A stretch of DNA of 14,897 nt, taken from NCBI GenBank assembly GCA_027083895.1, contig JALWMN010000127.1, positions 1-14,897 on the forward strand, given 5' to 3'. This DNA is from Campylobacteraceae bacterium. Lineage in GTDB: Bacteria > Campylobacterota > Campylobacteria > Campylobacterales > Sulfurovaceae. How positions within the stretch are numbered: the first letter of the stretch is position 1; each line of letters begins with the position of its first letter. The notes below the pieces were generated by a model, which was not told the DNA's origin, ran no database searches, and saw nothing but the letters and a program-made list of their open reading frames with translations. Below, in pieces: positions 6,683 to 13,197 of the stretch. The position numbers were made by a program, and so were the translations under genes.

Positions 6683-7081
6683 ATGACTATTTTAGAGTTT
6701 TTTTTGCTAACGCATCTTTATACTGTAAAGTTTTTTCTTTTTGTATTGGTAGTGATAGGGGTATTGCCTAACTTGATTAAATCAAATTTGGAGCGTCAAA
6801 TTCTATGGAGTAGAGTAGGGTTTTACCTCTTTTGGGCTGCCTGGACGATGGTGGTATTTAGTGGGCTTTTAATTTTTGCTATTGAACGAGGTCAGATGAA
6901 GGCAGCAGTTCTTATGATGATAGCTGCTTCGGCTCTTTTAGCATTTTTAGATATTTTTAGAGCACGAAAGTTAAAAAAGATCTGGTTAGAAAAAGAGAGT
7001 GGCTTAAGACTCTCAAATGGTATTGTGTTTGTAGAGATTTTAGTAGTCATTACAGTTACACTCTTTGCTTTGAAAGTATAA
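6683..7081 (+). CDS. Conserved-looking integral membrane protein of unknown function
   Basis: I do not recognise the family. The 132-residue protein is very hydrophobic, with four likely membrane helices at about 12-29, 45-67, 73-92 and 113-130. Short charged loops lie between them, the most basic being RARKLKKIWLEKES (93-106), which by the positive-inside rule should face the cytoplasm. It begins on the base after the argG stop (TAGATG), so it must rely on ribosomes finishing argG or on purines within the argG end. Only two bases separate it from rsmE. Sitting between arginine synthesis and rRNA methylation gives no clear functional hint. There are no redox or metal motifs apart from one His at position 11. 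Confidence 0.75.
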   Translation: MTILEFFLLTHLYTVKFFLFVLVVIGVLPNLIKSNLERQILWSRVGFYLFWAAWTMVVFSGLLIFAIERGQMKAAVLMMIAASALLAFLDIFRARKLKKIWLEKESGLRLSNGIVFVEILVVITVTLFALKV

Positions 7082-7083
7082 AG

Positions 7084-7752
7084 ATGCAGTTTGTATACCA
7101 TAGTGATAGTGGAGAGCCAATAGTAACCATAGAGCATGAGGCCTATAGATACCTCTTTCGTGTACGGCGGATGAAAGAGGGCTCTCTTGTTCAGATGCGC
7201 AACTTAAGAGATCAAAAGCTTTATATCTATAGGGTAAAAAGTGTTACAAAACGCGAGGCACTTTTAGAGTTGTGTAGCTTTGAAGAGAGTAGTATTGAGC
7301 CTTTGAAAGTGCTCCATATTGGGTGGTGTATTATCGATCCAAAAGTTATTGAAAAGAGTCTGCCTATGTTAAATGAGATAGGTGTTTCTAAAATTACATT
7401 TATTAAGTGTGCCTATTCGCAAGCTAATTTTAAAATCAATAAAGAGCGATTAGAGAAGATATTAATCAACTCCTGCCAACAGTGCGGGAGAAGTTCGCTT
7501 ATGCAGATTGCATTTGCCAACTCAATTTATGAGTTTGTACAAAAATATCCAAAGAGTTATCTGCTTGACTTTAGCAAAAATAGAGTCTCGCAAAGTAGAG
7601 ATATTGAGACAGTGGTAGTTGGGTGTGAGGGTGGTTTCAGTGAAGATGAGAGAGCCCTTTTTGATACCCAAATGAGGATAGGTTTTGATACACCTTTGAT
7701 ATTAAGAAGTGAAAGTGCTGTAGCTGCAGTAGCTGCAAAGACTCTTCTCTAG
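7084..7752 (+). CDS. rsmE: 16S rRNA (uracil(1498)-N3)-methyltransferase RsmE
   Basis: RsmE methylates N3 of U1498 in 16S rRNA using S-adenosylmethionine. The 222-residue protein has the family plan: an N-terminal PUA-like barrel (HEAYRYLFRVRRMKEGSLV, about 18-36) and a C-terminal SPOUT knot. Typical elements are KVIEKSLPMLNEIGVSKITF (about 88-107), INSCQQCGRSS (131-141), VVGCEGGFSEDE in place of the common IGPEGGFS, and LRSESAVAAVAA matching the usual LR.ETA motif that forms the SAM knot. It is last in the argG operon. Its TAG stop shares the palindrome CTAG with the stop of the convergent metF gene, so no terminator can fit between them. Confidence 0.92.
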   Translation: MQFVYHSDSGEPIVTIEHEAYRYLFRVRRMKEGSLVQMRNLRDQKLYIYRVKSVTKREALLELCSFEESSIEPLKVLHIGWCIIDPKVIEKSLPMLNEIGVSKITFIKCAYSQANFKINKERLEKILINSCQQCGRSSLMQIAFANSIYEFVQKYPKSYLLDFSKNRVSQSRDIETVVVGCEGGFSEDERALFDTQMRIGFDTPLILRSESAVAAVAAKTLL

Positions 7753-8681
7753 TTACTTTTGAAACTATCGATTATCTGCATGCAAAGATCAAAACGGTTA
7801 TGAGTCATAAGGTGGACTTTTGGATGGAGAGAGGTAATTGATTCAAAGGTCTCTTTTGAGAGAGCTAAGCCAATCTCTTCTTCTTTTGTTTTTCCATCCA
7901 TTGCAGCAAGATTCATCTCATCTATTATCTTTTTAGGTACTTTAATACCTGGGACTCTATCAGCAATAAAGTTTACAGTTTTTGCTCTAACCGCTGGAAA
8001 TTGCCCAAAGATAAGCTCAGCATCTTTTGAGCTCTCTCGAATACTTTGCTCTTTTGCCTCTTGAAATATCTCAAGGAGTCTCTTGGCATTTTCAATATCA
8101 TATACTGGTTGAGTGATAATTGCTCTAGCACCATAGTTAAGCTTTTTAAGCATTCTTTTGTAGAGTATTTTATAATCTTTTGCATAGGCGTTGCTTACAG
8201 CAAATGGATAGATCGGTTTTGGAGCAGGTTTTAGTGGTTTATTGGAGTAGTCAACACCATTATTTAAGCGGTAGATAATGCTTAAAAGAAGGGTAGAGTC
8301 TCGCTCTAGTACCCCTTTTACCTCTGGCTGGTCACTAAATTTTGCTGGATCGCCTGTGAGTGCTAAGATGAGTCGTAAATTAAAGTCGTTTGCACCTAGA
8401 AGACTCGATTGCAAAGAGAGCTTATTGCGATCACGCATACTTACAGTTGCAATAACTGGCTTCTTAAAGGTTTGCTGCACCTTGATTGCACTAAGTATTG
8501 ATGACATCTTAAGTTGTGCTAATGGATTATCGGTAACACTAAAACCATCTACTCTCTTATAAATACCACTTTTTTGGATCTTCTCTAAAATATTCTCTAT
8601 AGATGCACCGTGTGGTGGCGTAATCTCTACCGTTACAAAGAGCTCTTTGGAGTGGAGTTTCTGGCAAAATTTGTTAAACAT
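7749..8681 (-). CDS. metF: Methylenetetrahydrofolate reductase (MetF family)
   Basis: The protein should reduce 5,10-methylene-THF to 5-methyl-THF with FAD, supplying methyl groups for methionine synthesis. Its 310 residues fit the MTHFR barrel: VEITPPHG with the catalytic Glu E19, FSVTDNPLAQ (47-56), ALTGDP with D111 matching the FAD-contacting Asp of MetF, NYGARAIITQPVYD (182-195), and a C-terminal VHLMTHNR. It is not the classical E. coli type (FEFFPPR, FTQFFF) and looks closer to the broader archaeal/thermophile-like MTHFR branch, so the electron donor may not be NADH. GAGGGA 6 nt before the ATG supports the start. It is divergent from serB, whose product leads to the serine that feeds this C1 pool. 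Confidence 0.85.
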   Translation of the reverse strand: MFNKFCQKLHSKELFVTVEITPPHGASIENILEKIQKSGIYKRVDGFSVTDNPLAQLKMSSILSAIKVQQTFKKPVIATVSMRDRNKLSLQSSLLGANDFNLRLILALTGDPAKFSDQPEVKGVLERDSTLLLSIIYRLNNGVDYSNKPLKPAPKPIYPFAVSNAYAKDYKILYKRMLKKLNYGARAIITQPVYDIENAKRLLEIFQEAKEQSIRESSKDAELIFGQFPAVRAKTVNFIADRVPGIKVPKKIIDEMNLAAMDGKTKEEEIGLALSKETFESITSLHPKVHLMTHNRFDLCMQIIDSFKSN

Positions 8682-8706
8682 TATTTCCCTCTTTTTAATC
8701 TTTAGC

Positions 8707-8712
8707 TATAAT
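8707..8712 (+). promoter_or_regulatory. -10 box of the serB promoter
   Basis: Consensus TATAAT lies 27 nt before the serB ATG after a T-rich stretch. It shares its last two bases with the -10 box of the opposite metF promoter. Confidence 0.6.
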
Positions 8713-8716
8713 TCTA
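8711..8716 (-). promoter_or_regulatory. -10 box of the metF promoter
   Basis: The minus strand reads TAGAAT, 29 nt upstream of the metF ATG. It overlaps the serB -10 by 2 bp, so the two promoters would compete for polymerase. Confidence 0.45.
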
Positions 8717-8739
8717 TCTAAAAAAGAATAAGGGTTGCA

Positions 8740-9369
8740 ATGAAGTTGGCAGTTTTTGATTTTGACTCCACACTTATGGATGGGGAGACAATCGATTTTT
8801 TGGCAAAAGAGCTAGGTTTAGAGGCAGAAGTTGCTACTATTACAGAGCGAGCAATGGCTGGAGAGTTAGACTTTTTTGACTCCCTAGTAGAGAGAGTTTC
8901 GCTTCTTAAGGGTTTGGATGTTGAGCGTGTTAATAGAATATGCCAAAACCTTCCATTGATGCCAGGGGCAAAAGAGGCTGTAAGCAGCTTAAAAGAGCAT
9001 GGGTATAGAGTTGTCTGCTTCTCTGGTGGCTTTAGAAATGCTACTGAGCCAATCTGTGCAGCACTTGGGATAGATGCAGATTTTTCAAACTATCTTCATG
9101 AGAAAGAGGGAAAGTTAACTGGTTTAGTTGGTGGTGAGATGATGTTTAGCGACTCTAAAGGGAAGATGGTTAAGAGACTTCAGAAGCTTTTGGGTGTGGA
9201 TGCGGAAAATACTGTTGTAGTTGGTGATGGAGCTAATGATATTAGTATGTTTCAATATGCAAAAATTTCAATTGCATTTTGTGCAAAACCGATCTTAAAA
9301 GAGGCTGCAAGCGATATAGTAGATATAAAGGATCTACGAGAGGTAGCAAGAGTAGTTTTAGAGCGATAG
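8740..9369 (+). CDS. serB: Phosphoserine phosphatase SerB
   Basis: SerB removes phosphate from O-phosphoserine in the last step of serine synthesis. The 209-residue HAD-fold enzyme has motif I DFDST (7-11, nucleophile D7 and acid D9), the small cap domain at about 15-75 with the family EAEVATITERAMAGELDF segment, motif II SGG (95-97), a motif III lysine in DSKGKMVKRL (138-147), and motif IV GDGANDISM (162-170) with Mg ligands D163 and D167. It lacks the N-terminal ACT-like extension of longer SerB proteins, as is common in this phylum. The start follows AAGGG by 5 nt. It is divergent from metF. Confidence 0.95.
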   Translation: MKLAVFDFDSTLMDGETIDFLAKELGLEAEVATITERAMAGELDFFDSLVERVSLLKGLDVERVNRICQNLPLMPGAKEAVSSLKEHGYRVVCFSGGFRNATEPICAALGIDADFSNYLHEKEGKLTGLVGGEMMFSDSKGKMVKRLQKLLGVDAENTVVVGDGANDISMFQYAKISIAFCAKPILKEAASDIVDIKDLREVARVVLER

Positions 9370-9380
9370 TTGATAGATAG

Positions 9381-9408
9381 GGGCTTAAAGCTCAAAGTCA
9401 ATAGTCTG
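9381..9408. repeat. Heptad tract B-left (after serB)
   Basis: Units of the GGGCTTA/AAGCTCA type have GC at 9383 and 9390, continuing as AGTC at 9396 and 9403, in exact 7-nt phase. Bases 9381-9400 match the reverse complement of 9532-9551 at about 15 of 20 positions, so they form the left arm of a palindrome around element copy 2. Confidence 0.5.
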
Positions 9409-9428
9409 CACTGTTATAGTAAATAGGA

Positions 9429-9434
9429 TATAAT
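9429..9434 (+). promoter_or_regulatory. Candidate -10 box for the ABC exporter gene
   Basis: Consensus TATAAT lies within GGATATAATAAAA, 60 nt after the serB stop. Transcription would start near 9441, at the left end of element copy 2, giving a leader of about 130 nt that contains the element, heptad tract B-right and the ribosome-site hairpin. Confidence 0.45.
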
Positions 9435-9438
9435 AAAA

Positions 9439-9506
9439 CCAAAATCTTGCATTAGAATTAGCAAATGATTTGTGATAGGTTGTAAATCTCTAATGCAAAA
9501 TAATGG
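9439..9506. mobile_element. MITE-like element, copy 2 (short, inverted relative to copy 1)
   Basis: The ends are CCAAAATCTTGCATTAGA on the left and TCTAATGCAAAATAATGG on the right, with a perfect 10-bp inverted repeat TTGCATTAGA/TCTAATGCAA (9447-9456 and 9489-9498). Read on the minus strand from its right end, about 42 bases match the left end of copy 1 at about 37 positions, including TTTGCATTAGAGATT and ACAAATCATTT. Copy 2 therefore looks like a copy with its middle deleted. No flanking duplication is evident here. A hairpin-forming RNA role is an alternative. Confidence 0.5.
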
Positions 9507-9517
9507 TTTAATAATGA

Positions 9518-9551
9518 GAGCCTTAAGCTTTTTGCTTTAAGCTTTGAGCTC
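9518..9551. repeat. Heptad tract B-right (before the ABC exporter gene)
   Basis: GC dinucleotides at 9520, 9527, 9534, 9541 and 9548 are exactly 7 nt apart, in TTAAGCT/TTTTGCT-type units. The tract is the inverted partner of 9381-9408 and runs directly into the hairpin that covers the next gene's ribosome site. Confidence 0.55.
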
Positions 9552-9564
9552 TCCCAAAGGGAGA
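9550..9564 (+). promoter_or_regulatory. Hairpin enclosing the Shine-Dalgarno of the ABC exporter gene
   Basis: TCTCCC-AAA-GGGAGA is a perfect 6-bp stem with a 3-nt loop. The GGAGA on its 3' side is the only good ribosome site for the GTG start at 9570, 5 nt downstream. In RNA the stem would hide this site, which suggests translational control, though a 3-nt loop is strained. Confidence 0.5.
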
Positions 9565-9569
9565 TTGAG

Positions 9570-11327
9570 GTGAATGGTTGTAAAATAGAGGAGATCTTTA
9601 AAGCGATCTTCTCTTATAAAAAAGAGTTGATAGTAGGGAATCTTTTTGCCCTTTTAGCGACATTAATTAGTGTCACCATACCTCTTTTTATCCCTATGCT
9701 CATTGATGAGCTTCTTTTGCATAAAGCTCCAAAACTTACAGCAATTGTAAGTAGCTACTTTGGAGATCTAGGCATTGTTGGGTATGTACTCTTCTTCTTA
9801 GTGCTTGCAATAGGTTTACGATTTCTTGGTATTCTCTTTTCCAATATGCAGATAAAGATGTTCTTAAAAGTCTCTAAGGATATCTCTTATAAGCTACGGA
9901 TTGCAGCACTAAAGCATATAAAAGGGGTGGCACTAAGTGAGTATGAACGATTCTCTCCAGGTGCGATTACTTCGAAGCTTGTTACTGATATCGATACAGT
10001 TGATAATTTTATAGGAACAACTGTTGGGAAGTTGATTATTTCAACCCTTATTTTGCTATTTACTTCGGTAATTCTTTTAATGATCAATTGGCAGTTAGCT
10101 CTTTTTATACTTTTAACCAATCCAATTGTCGTCTTTTTTACTGCAAAATTAGCAAGGCGAGTTGGCAAGTTAAAAAAGCAGCAGAATCAGACGACAGAGA
10201 AGTTTCAAGAGAGTCTAAGCGATACTTTGGAGCACTTTAATCAAATTAAGGCGGCAAATAAAGAGGCATACTTCTTTGGGCATGTTGAGGAGAGAGCAAA
10301 GAGTTTGAAAGATATCTCAATTAAGTTTTCTTACCAGAGCGATAGAGCAATTCGAATCTCCTTTTTTACCTTTTTAAGTGGATATGAGATCTTTCGATCG
10401 GTAAGCATTTTGGCAGTTGCCTATAGTGACTTATCGGTTGGTTTAATGCTTGCAATCTTTGGCTACCTTTGGATTATGATGACTCCAACACAAGATATTA
10501 TCAATTTCCAGTATGCACTCTTTACAGCAAAAGGAGCTTGCAGCAGGATCAATGAGCTTTTTAAGCTCAAATTAGAGCGAAGAGTACCAAAGAGTGTAAA
10601 TGTTTTTGAAAAAGAGGGGGTGGTTATAGAGATGGAACAAATGAGCTTTGCTTACAATAAAGAGCATCCTATTTTAAGAGATATTACACTAAGGATTGAG
10701 GCAAAGCAGAAGGTGGCAATAGTAGGTCCAAGTGGAAGTGGAAAGAGTACTCTTGCAAATATAATAGCTGGGTTTTATGAACCTATAAGTGGGGAGCTAA
10801 AATATAATGGTGTAAGTTACCATAAGGTTGATCCTAGAGATATTCGAGCAAATATTTACCTCATCTTGCAACATCCTAAACTATTTAATGATACAATGCG
10901 TTTTAATTTGACCCTGGGACGAGAATATAGCGAAAAAGAAATCCAGAGAGCTTTAAAGATTGCACAAATTAGCGATCTCGTAGAGCAGCTTGAGGATGGC
11001 TTAGAGACTATAGTTGGTAAAGATGGGGTGAAATTAAGTGGCGGTCAGAGGCAGCGAGTTGCGATAGCTCGGATGGTATTAGAGAATCCACGGTGTGTTA
11101 TTTTAGATGAGTCAACCTCAGCACTCGATGTCCATACAGAGATGCATCTCTTTAGGGATTTAAAAGAGTTTCTATCTGATAAGACAGTAATTACTATTGC
11201 ACATAGATTAAGCACTATAGAGAGTGCAGAGTATATCTATGTCTTAGAGGATGGAAGAGTTGCAGATAGTGGAACACCACAAGAGCTTTTTGCAAAAGAG
11301 AGTGGTTATTTTGCGAATATGATATGA
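9570..11327 (+). CDS. ABC exporter half-transporter (fused membrane and ATPase domains, MsbA-like)
   Basis: The 585-residue protein has the type IV exporter plan and should work as a homodimer in the inner membrane. Hydrophobic segments lie at about 22-45, 67-92, 152-172, 174-192, 264-285 and 287-305, with long cytosolic helices between them. The ATPase domain begins near 350: Walker A GPSGSGKS (386-393), Q-loop Q434, signature LSGGQRQRVA (489-498), Walker B CVILDE (509-514), STSALD D-loop and switch His in IAHRLSTIE (H545). The substrate (lipid, peptide or drug) cannot be deduced. GTG at 9570 is the start because GGAGA precedes it and the next in-frame Met is inside the first membrane helix. 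It lies 200 nt after serB, separated by repeats. Confidence 0.92.
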   Translation: MNGCKIEEIFKAIFSYKKELIVGNLFALLATLISVTIPLFIPMLIDELLLHKAPKLTAIVSSYFGDLGIVGYVLFFLVLAIGLRFLGILFSNMQIKMFLKVSKDISYKLRIAALKHIKGVALSEYERFSPGAITSKLVTDIDTVDNFIGTTVGKLIISTLILLFTSVILLMINWQLALFILLTNPIVVFFTAKLARRVGKLKKQQNQTTEKFQESLSDTLEHFNQIKAANKEAYFFGHVEERAKSLKDISIKFSYQSDRAIRISFFTFLSGYEIFRSVSILAVAYSDLSVGLMLAIFGYLWIMMTPTQDIINFQYALFTAKGACSRINELFKLKLERRVPKSVNVFEKEGVVIEMEQMSFAYNKEHPILRDITLRIEAKQKVAIVGPSGSGKSTLANIIAGFYEPISGELKYNGVSYHKVDPRDIRANIYLILQHPKLFNDTMRFNLTLGREYSEKEIQRALKIAQISDLVEQLEDGLETIVGKDGVKLSGGQRQRVAIARMVLENPRCVILDESTSALDVHTEMHLFRDLKEFLSDKTVITIAHRLSTIESAEYIYVLEDGRVADSGTPQELFAKESGYFANMI

Positions 11328-11332
11328 TATGG

Positions 11333-11366
11333 AAGCTAAGAGCCAAGAGCGTAGAGCTAAGAGCCA
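11333..11366. repeat. Heptad tract C-left (after the ABC exporter gene)
   Basis: GC dinucleotides at 11335, 11342, 11349, 11356 and 11363 are exactly 7 nt apart in CTAAGAG/CCAAGAG-type units, starting 6 nt after the exporter stop codon. It is the left arm of a large imperfect palindrome with tract C-right. Confidence 0.6.
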
Positions 11367-11390
11367 TTATGGTAGCTTCGCTTTTTATTA

Positions 11391-11407
11391 TTGTGGCAAA
11401 GCCACAA
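11391..11407. repeat. Hairpin at the centre of the heptad palindrome
   Basis: TTGTGGC-AAA-GCCACAA is a perfect 7-bp stem with a 3-nt loop. It is not followed by a T-run on either strand, so it is not a standard intrinsic terminator. A second short stem, GCGG-TGAAG-CCGC (11418-11430), lies just downstream. Confidence 0.6.
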
Positions 11408-11435
11408 ATATTAAGAGGCGGTGAAGCCGCACTAC

Positions 11436-11469
11436 GAGCTCTAAGCTCTGAGCCCTAAGCTCTGAGCTT
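11436..11469. repeat. Heptad tract C-right (before the DEAD-box gene)
   Basis: GC dinucleotides at 11438, 11445, 11452, 11459 and 11466 are exactly 7 nt apart in CTAAGCT/CTGAGCC-type units. Each GC is in mirror register with one in tract C-left about a centre at 11401. Over 35 bases the two arms are complementary at about 26 positions. Confidence 0.6.
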
Positions 11470-11480
11470 CCTCAAAAGGA
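11469..11480 (+). promoter_or_regulatory. Small hairpin enclosing the Shine-Dalgarno of the DEAD-box gene
   Basis: TCCT-CAAA-AGGA is a 4-bp stem with a 4-nt loop. Its 3' arm AGGA is the ribosome site for the GTG at 11486. The placement is the same as in the leader of the ABC exporter gene, directly after a heptad tract, but the stem is weaker. Confidence 0.4.
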
Positions 11481-11485
11481 TAACA

Positions 11486-12868
11486 GTGAAGTTTAGTGAT
11501 TTTCATTTTCACCCTGACATTGCAAAAGGGGTTAAGGTTGCTGGTTTTAGAGAGCCAAGTCCAATCCAAAAAGAGGCGATTCCTTTAGTTTTAGATGGTG
11601 TAGATCTTGTAGCACAAGCCCATACAGGTACAGGTAAGACTGCGGCATTTGGTCTACCCATTTTAGAGAAGATTGCCAATAAAGAGATAGAGAGAGCGTT
11701 AGTTATTACACCAACAAGAGAGCTTGCTTCGCAAGTCAGTGATGATCTTTACCATTTAGGGCGATTTGCAGGTATTCGAACATTAGCAATCTATGGCGGC
11801 GTTGGGTATGGACGTCAGATTGCTTTAATACATAGAGGAGTTGATATTGTTGTTGCCACTCCAGGGAGGTTAAAAGATCTCTATGAGAAGGGAAAGATTG
11901 ATAACTTTAATCCTGAGATTGTAGTACTTGATGAAGCAGATGAGATGCTTGATATGGGCTTTTTAGATGCGGTAAAAGAGATATTTAATTATATTCCACA
12001 AAATCGTCAGACACTTCTCTTTTCAGCTACAATGCCTGAACCTATTAAAGATTTAGCAGATACCCTTCTTTATAATCCAGAGTATATTTCGGTTGTACAA
12101 GATAATGAGAGTACAACAAATAATAAGATTGAGCAGCTTTACTATATAATCGAAGAGTCTCAAAGAGACAAGGCAATAGTTTCTCTTTTAGAGAGTGAAA
12201 AGTATAAAAAAGCTCTTATCTTTTGTAGAATGAAGAGGGAGGTTGATCGTTTAAATGACTATTTAAAAGCATTAGGCTTTAATGTAGCAGGGCTTCATGG
12301 CGATATCGAGCAAATCGAGCGAGATGCAATTGTGAAAAGTTACCGACAAGGAAAGATAGATATCTTGATTGCAACCGATGTTGCTGCTAGAGGGTTAGAT
12401 ATTAAAGATGTTACGCATGTTTTTAATTATCATATTCCATTTGATCCCCAAAGCTATGTACACCGAATTGGAAGAACAGGTCGTGCTGGAAAAGATGGAA
12501 AGGCAATTACACTTGTAACAACAGAAGAGTTTCGTGAGTTGCAGCGAATCAAAAAAGAGGTGGGTGCTTCTATGCAGTTAGCTGTCTTGAAGTTAGGTGA
12601 GAGAGAGCTAAGTCAGGATGATGTTACACAAATTAAACACAAAATTTTATCTATGCAAATTAGTAACATTGTTGATCCGATTCTACATGAGTTAGAGGAT
12701 ATTGATACACTTGAATTGATCAAAAAGCTACTTTATTACACAGTTCAGAAAGAGGGTATTGGTAGTTTTGAAGCAATTGGCTATGAAAAAGAGGCTGTAG
12801 ATGCAATGTATCAAGAGTATATTCGAGAAGAAAAAGCTACCAAACGAAAAAGTAGACGTAGAAAATAG
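11486..12868 (+). CDS. DEAD-box ATP-dependent RNA helicase
   Basis: This cytosolic helicase unwinds RNA duplexes and is likely active in ribosome assembly or mRNA turnover. In its 460 residues the motifs are complete and in order: Q motif F21..PSPIQ, motif I AHTGTGKT (45-52), Ia PTRELA (76-81), Ib TPGR (125-128), II DEAD (149-152), III SAT (180-182), then HGD (271-273), ATDVAARGLD (296-305) and VI HRIGRTGR (326-333). The region after residue 360 ends in a basic tail, KATKRKSRRRK, probably for RNA binding. A DbpA-type RNA-binding domain is not recognisable. It resembles the DeaD/CsdA/RhlE group; I do not assign a symbol. The start is GTG with AAGGA 5 nt before it. No strong promoter is seen in the 158-nt gap, so co-transcription with the ABC gene is possible. 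Confidence 0.94.
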   Translation: MKFSDFHFHPDIAKGVKVAGFREPSPIQKEAIPLVLDGVDLVAQAHTGTGKTAAFGLPILEKIANKEIERALVITPTRELASQVSDDLYHLGRFAGIRTLAIYGGVGYGRQIALIHRGVDIVVATPGRLKDLYEKGKIDNFNPEIVVLDEADEMLDMGFLDAVKEIFNYIPQNRQTLLFSATMPEPIKDLADTLLYNPEYISVVQDNESTTNNKIEQLYYIIEESQRDKAIVSLLESEKYKKALIFCRMKREVDRLNDYLKALGFNVAGLHGDIEQIERDAIVKSYRQGKIDILIATDVAARGLDIKDVTHVFNYHIPFDPQSYVHRIGRTGRAGKDGKAITLVTTEEFRELQRIKKEVGASMQLAVLKLGERELSQDDVTQIKHKILSMQISNIVDPILHELEDIDTLELIKKLLYYTVQKEGIGSFEAIGYEKEAVDAMYQEYIREEKATKRKSRRRK

Positions 12869-12945
12869 GAGAAAATCATCTTTGTTAAAGGTTAAGCAAG
12901 TGAAACTATTTTAAAATTTTACATCTACTTTAAAAAGGTGTTACT

Positions 12946-13188
12946 ATGGATAACTTGGTTATTGAGAGTGTTAAATTTATGATTCTTGGAATGGGAATTG
13001 TTTATGTACTTCTTGCATTTATTGTCTTGCTAACCAATTTGCAAGCTAAAATTGTTGCGAAGTATTTCCCAGATAAGAGCGAGAGCAGTAGTGCCCGAAC
13101 GGTAAAGGGCGCAACAACTACTGCAAAGAGTGATGGTGCACTTATAGCTGCAATTGCAGCAGCAATCTCTCATTACAAAAAAAGCTAA
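12946..13188 (+). CDS. oadG: OadG-type sodium-pump decarboxylase gamma subunit
   Basis: This is a small 80-residue membrane protein. One hydrophobic helix (about 9-29, with VKFMILGMGIVYVLLAF) is followed by a polar, Ser/Thr/Ala-rich linker and an Ala-rich stretch AALIAAIAAAISHYKK. The GMG(I/M)V.V.L.F pattern and size fit the gamma subunits that hold alpha and beta subunits of sodium-translocating decarboxylases together in the inner membrane. The gene directly precedes the alpha-type gene, with 9 nt between them, which is the usual gamma-alpha order. AAAGG lies 7 nt before the ATG. A weak TTGTTA at 12882 is the only -35-like sequence upstream; I could not find a convincing promoter in the 77-nt gap after the helicase gene. 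Confidence 0.85.
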   Translation: MDNLVIESVKFMILGMGIVYVLLAFIVLLTNLQAKIVAKYFPDKSESSSARTVKGATTTAKSDGALIAAIAAAISHYKKS

Positions 13189-13197
13189 AGGTAGAAG

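Noticed and set aside
8046..8562. Plus-strand open frames inside metF
   Set aside because: They are antisense shadows of a conserved gene, without motifs or start signals.
11355..11386. Intrinsic terminator after the ABC gene (AGCTA...TAGCT then TCGCTTTTT)
   Set aside because: The stem is short and interrupted and the T-run starts 4 nt after it; it may be incidental to the heptad palindrome.
11333..11469. CRISPR array
   Set aside because: The repeats are 7-nt units without spacers of uniform length, and no cas genes are present.
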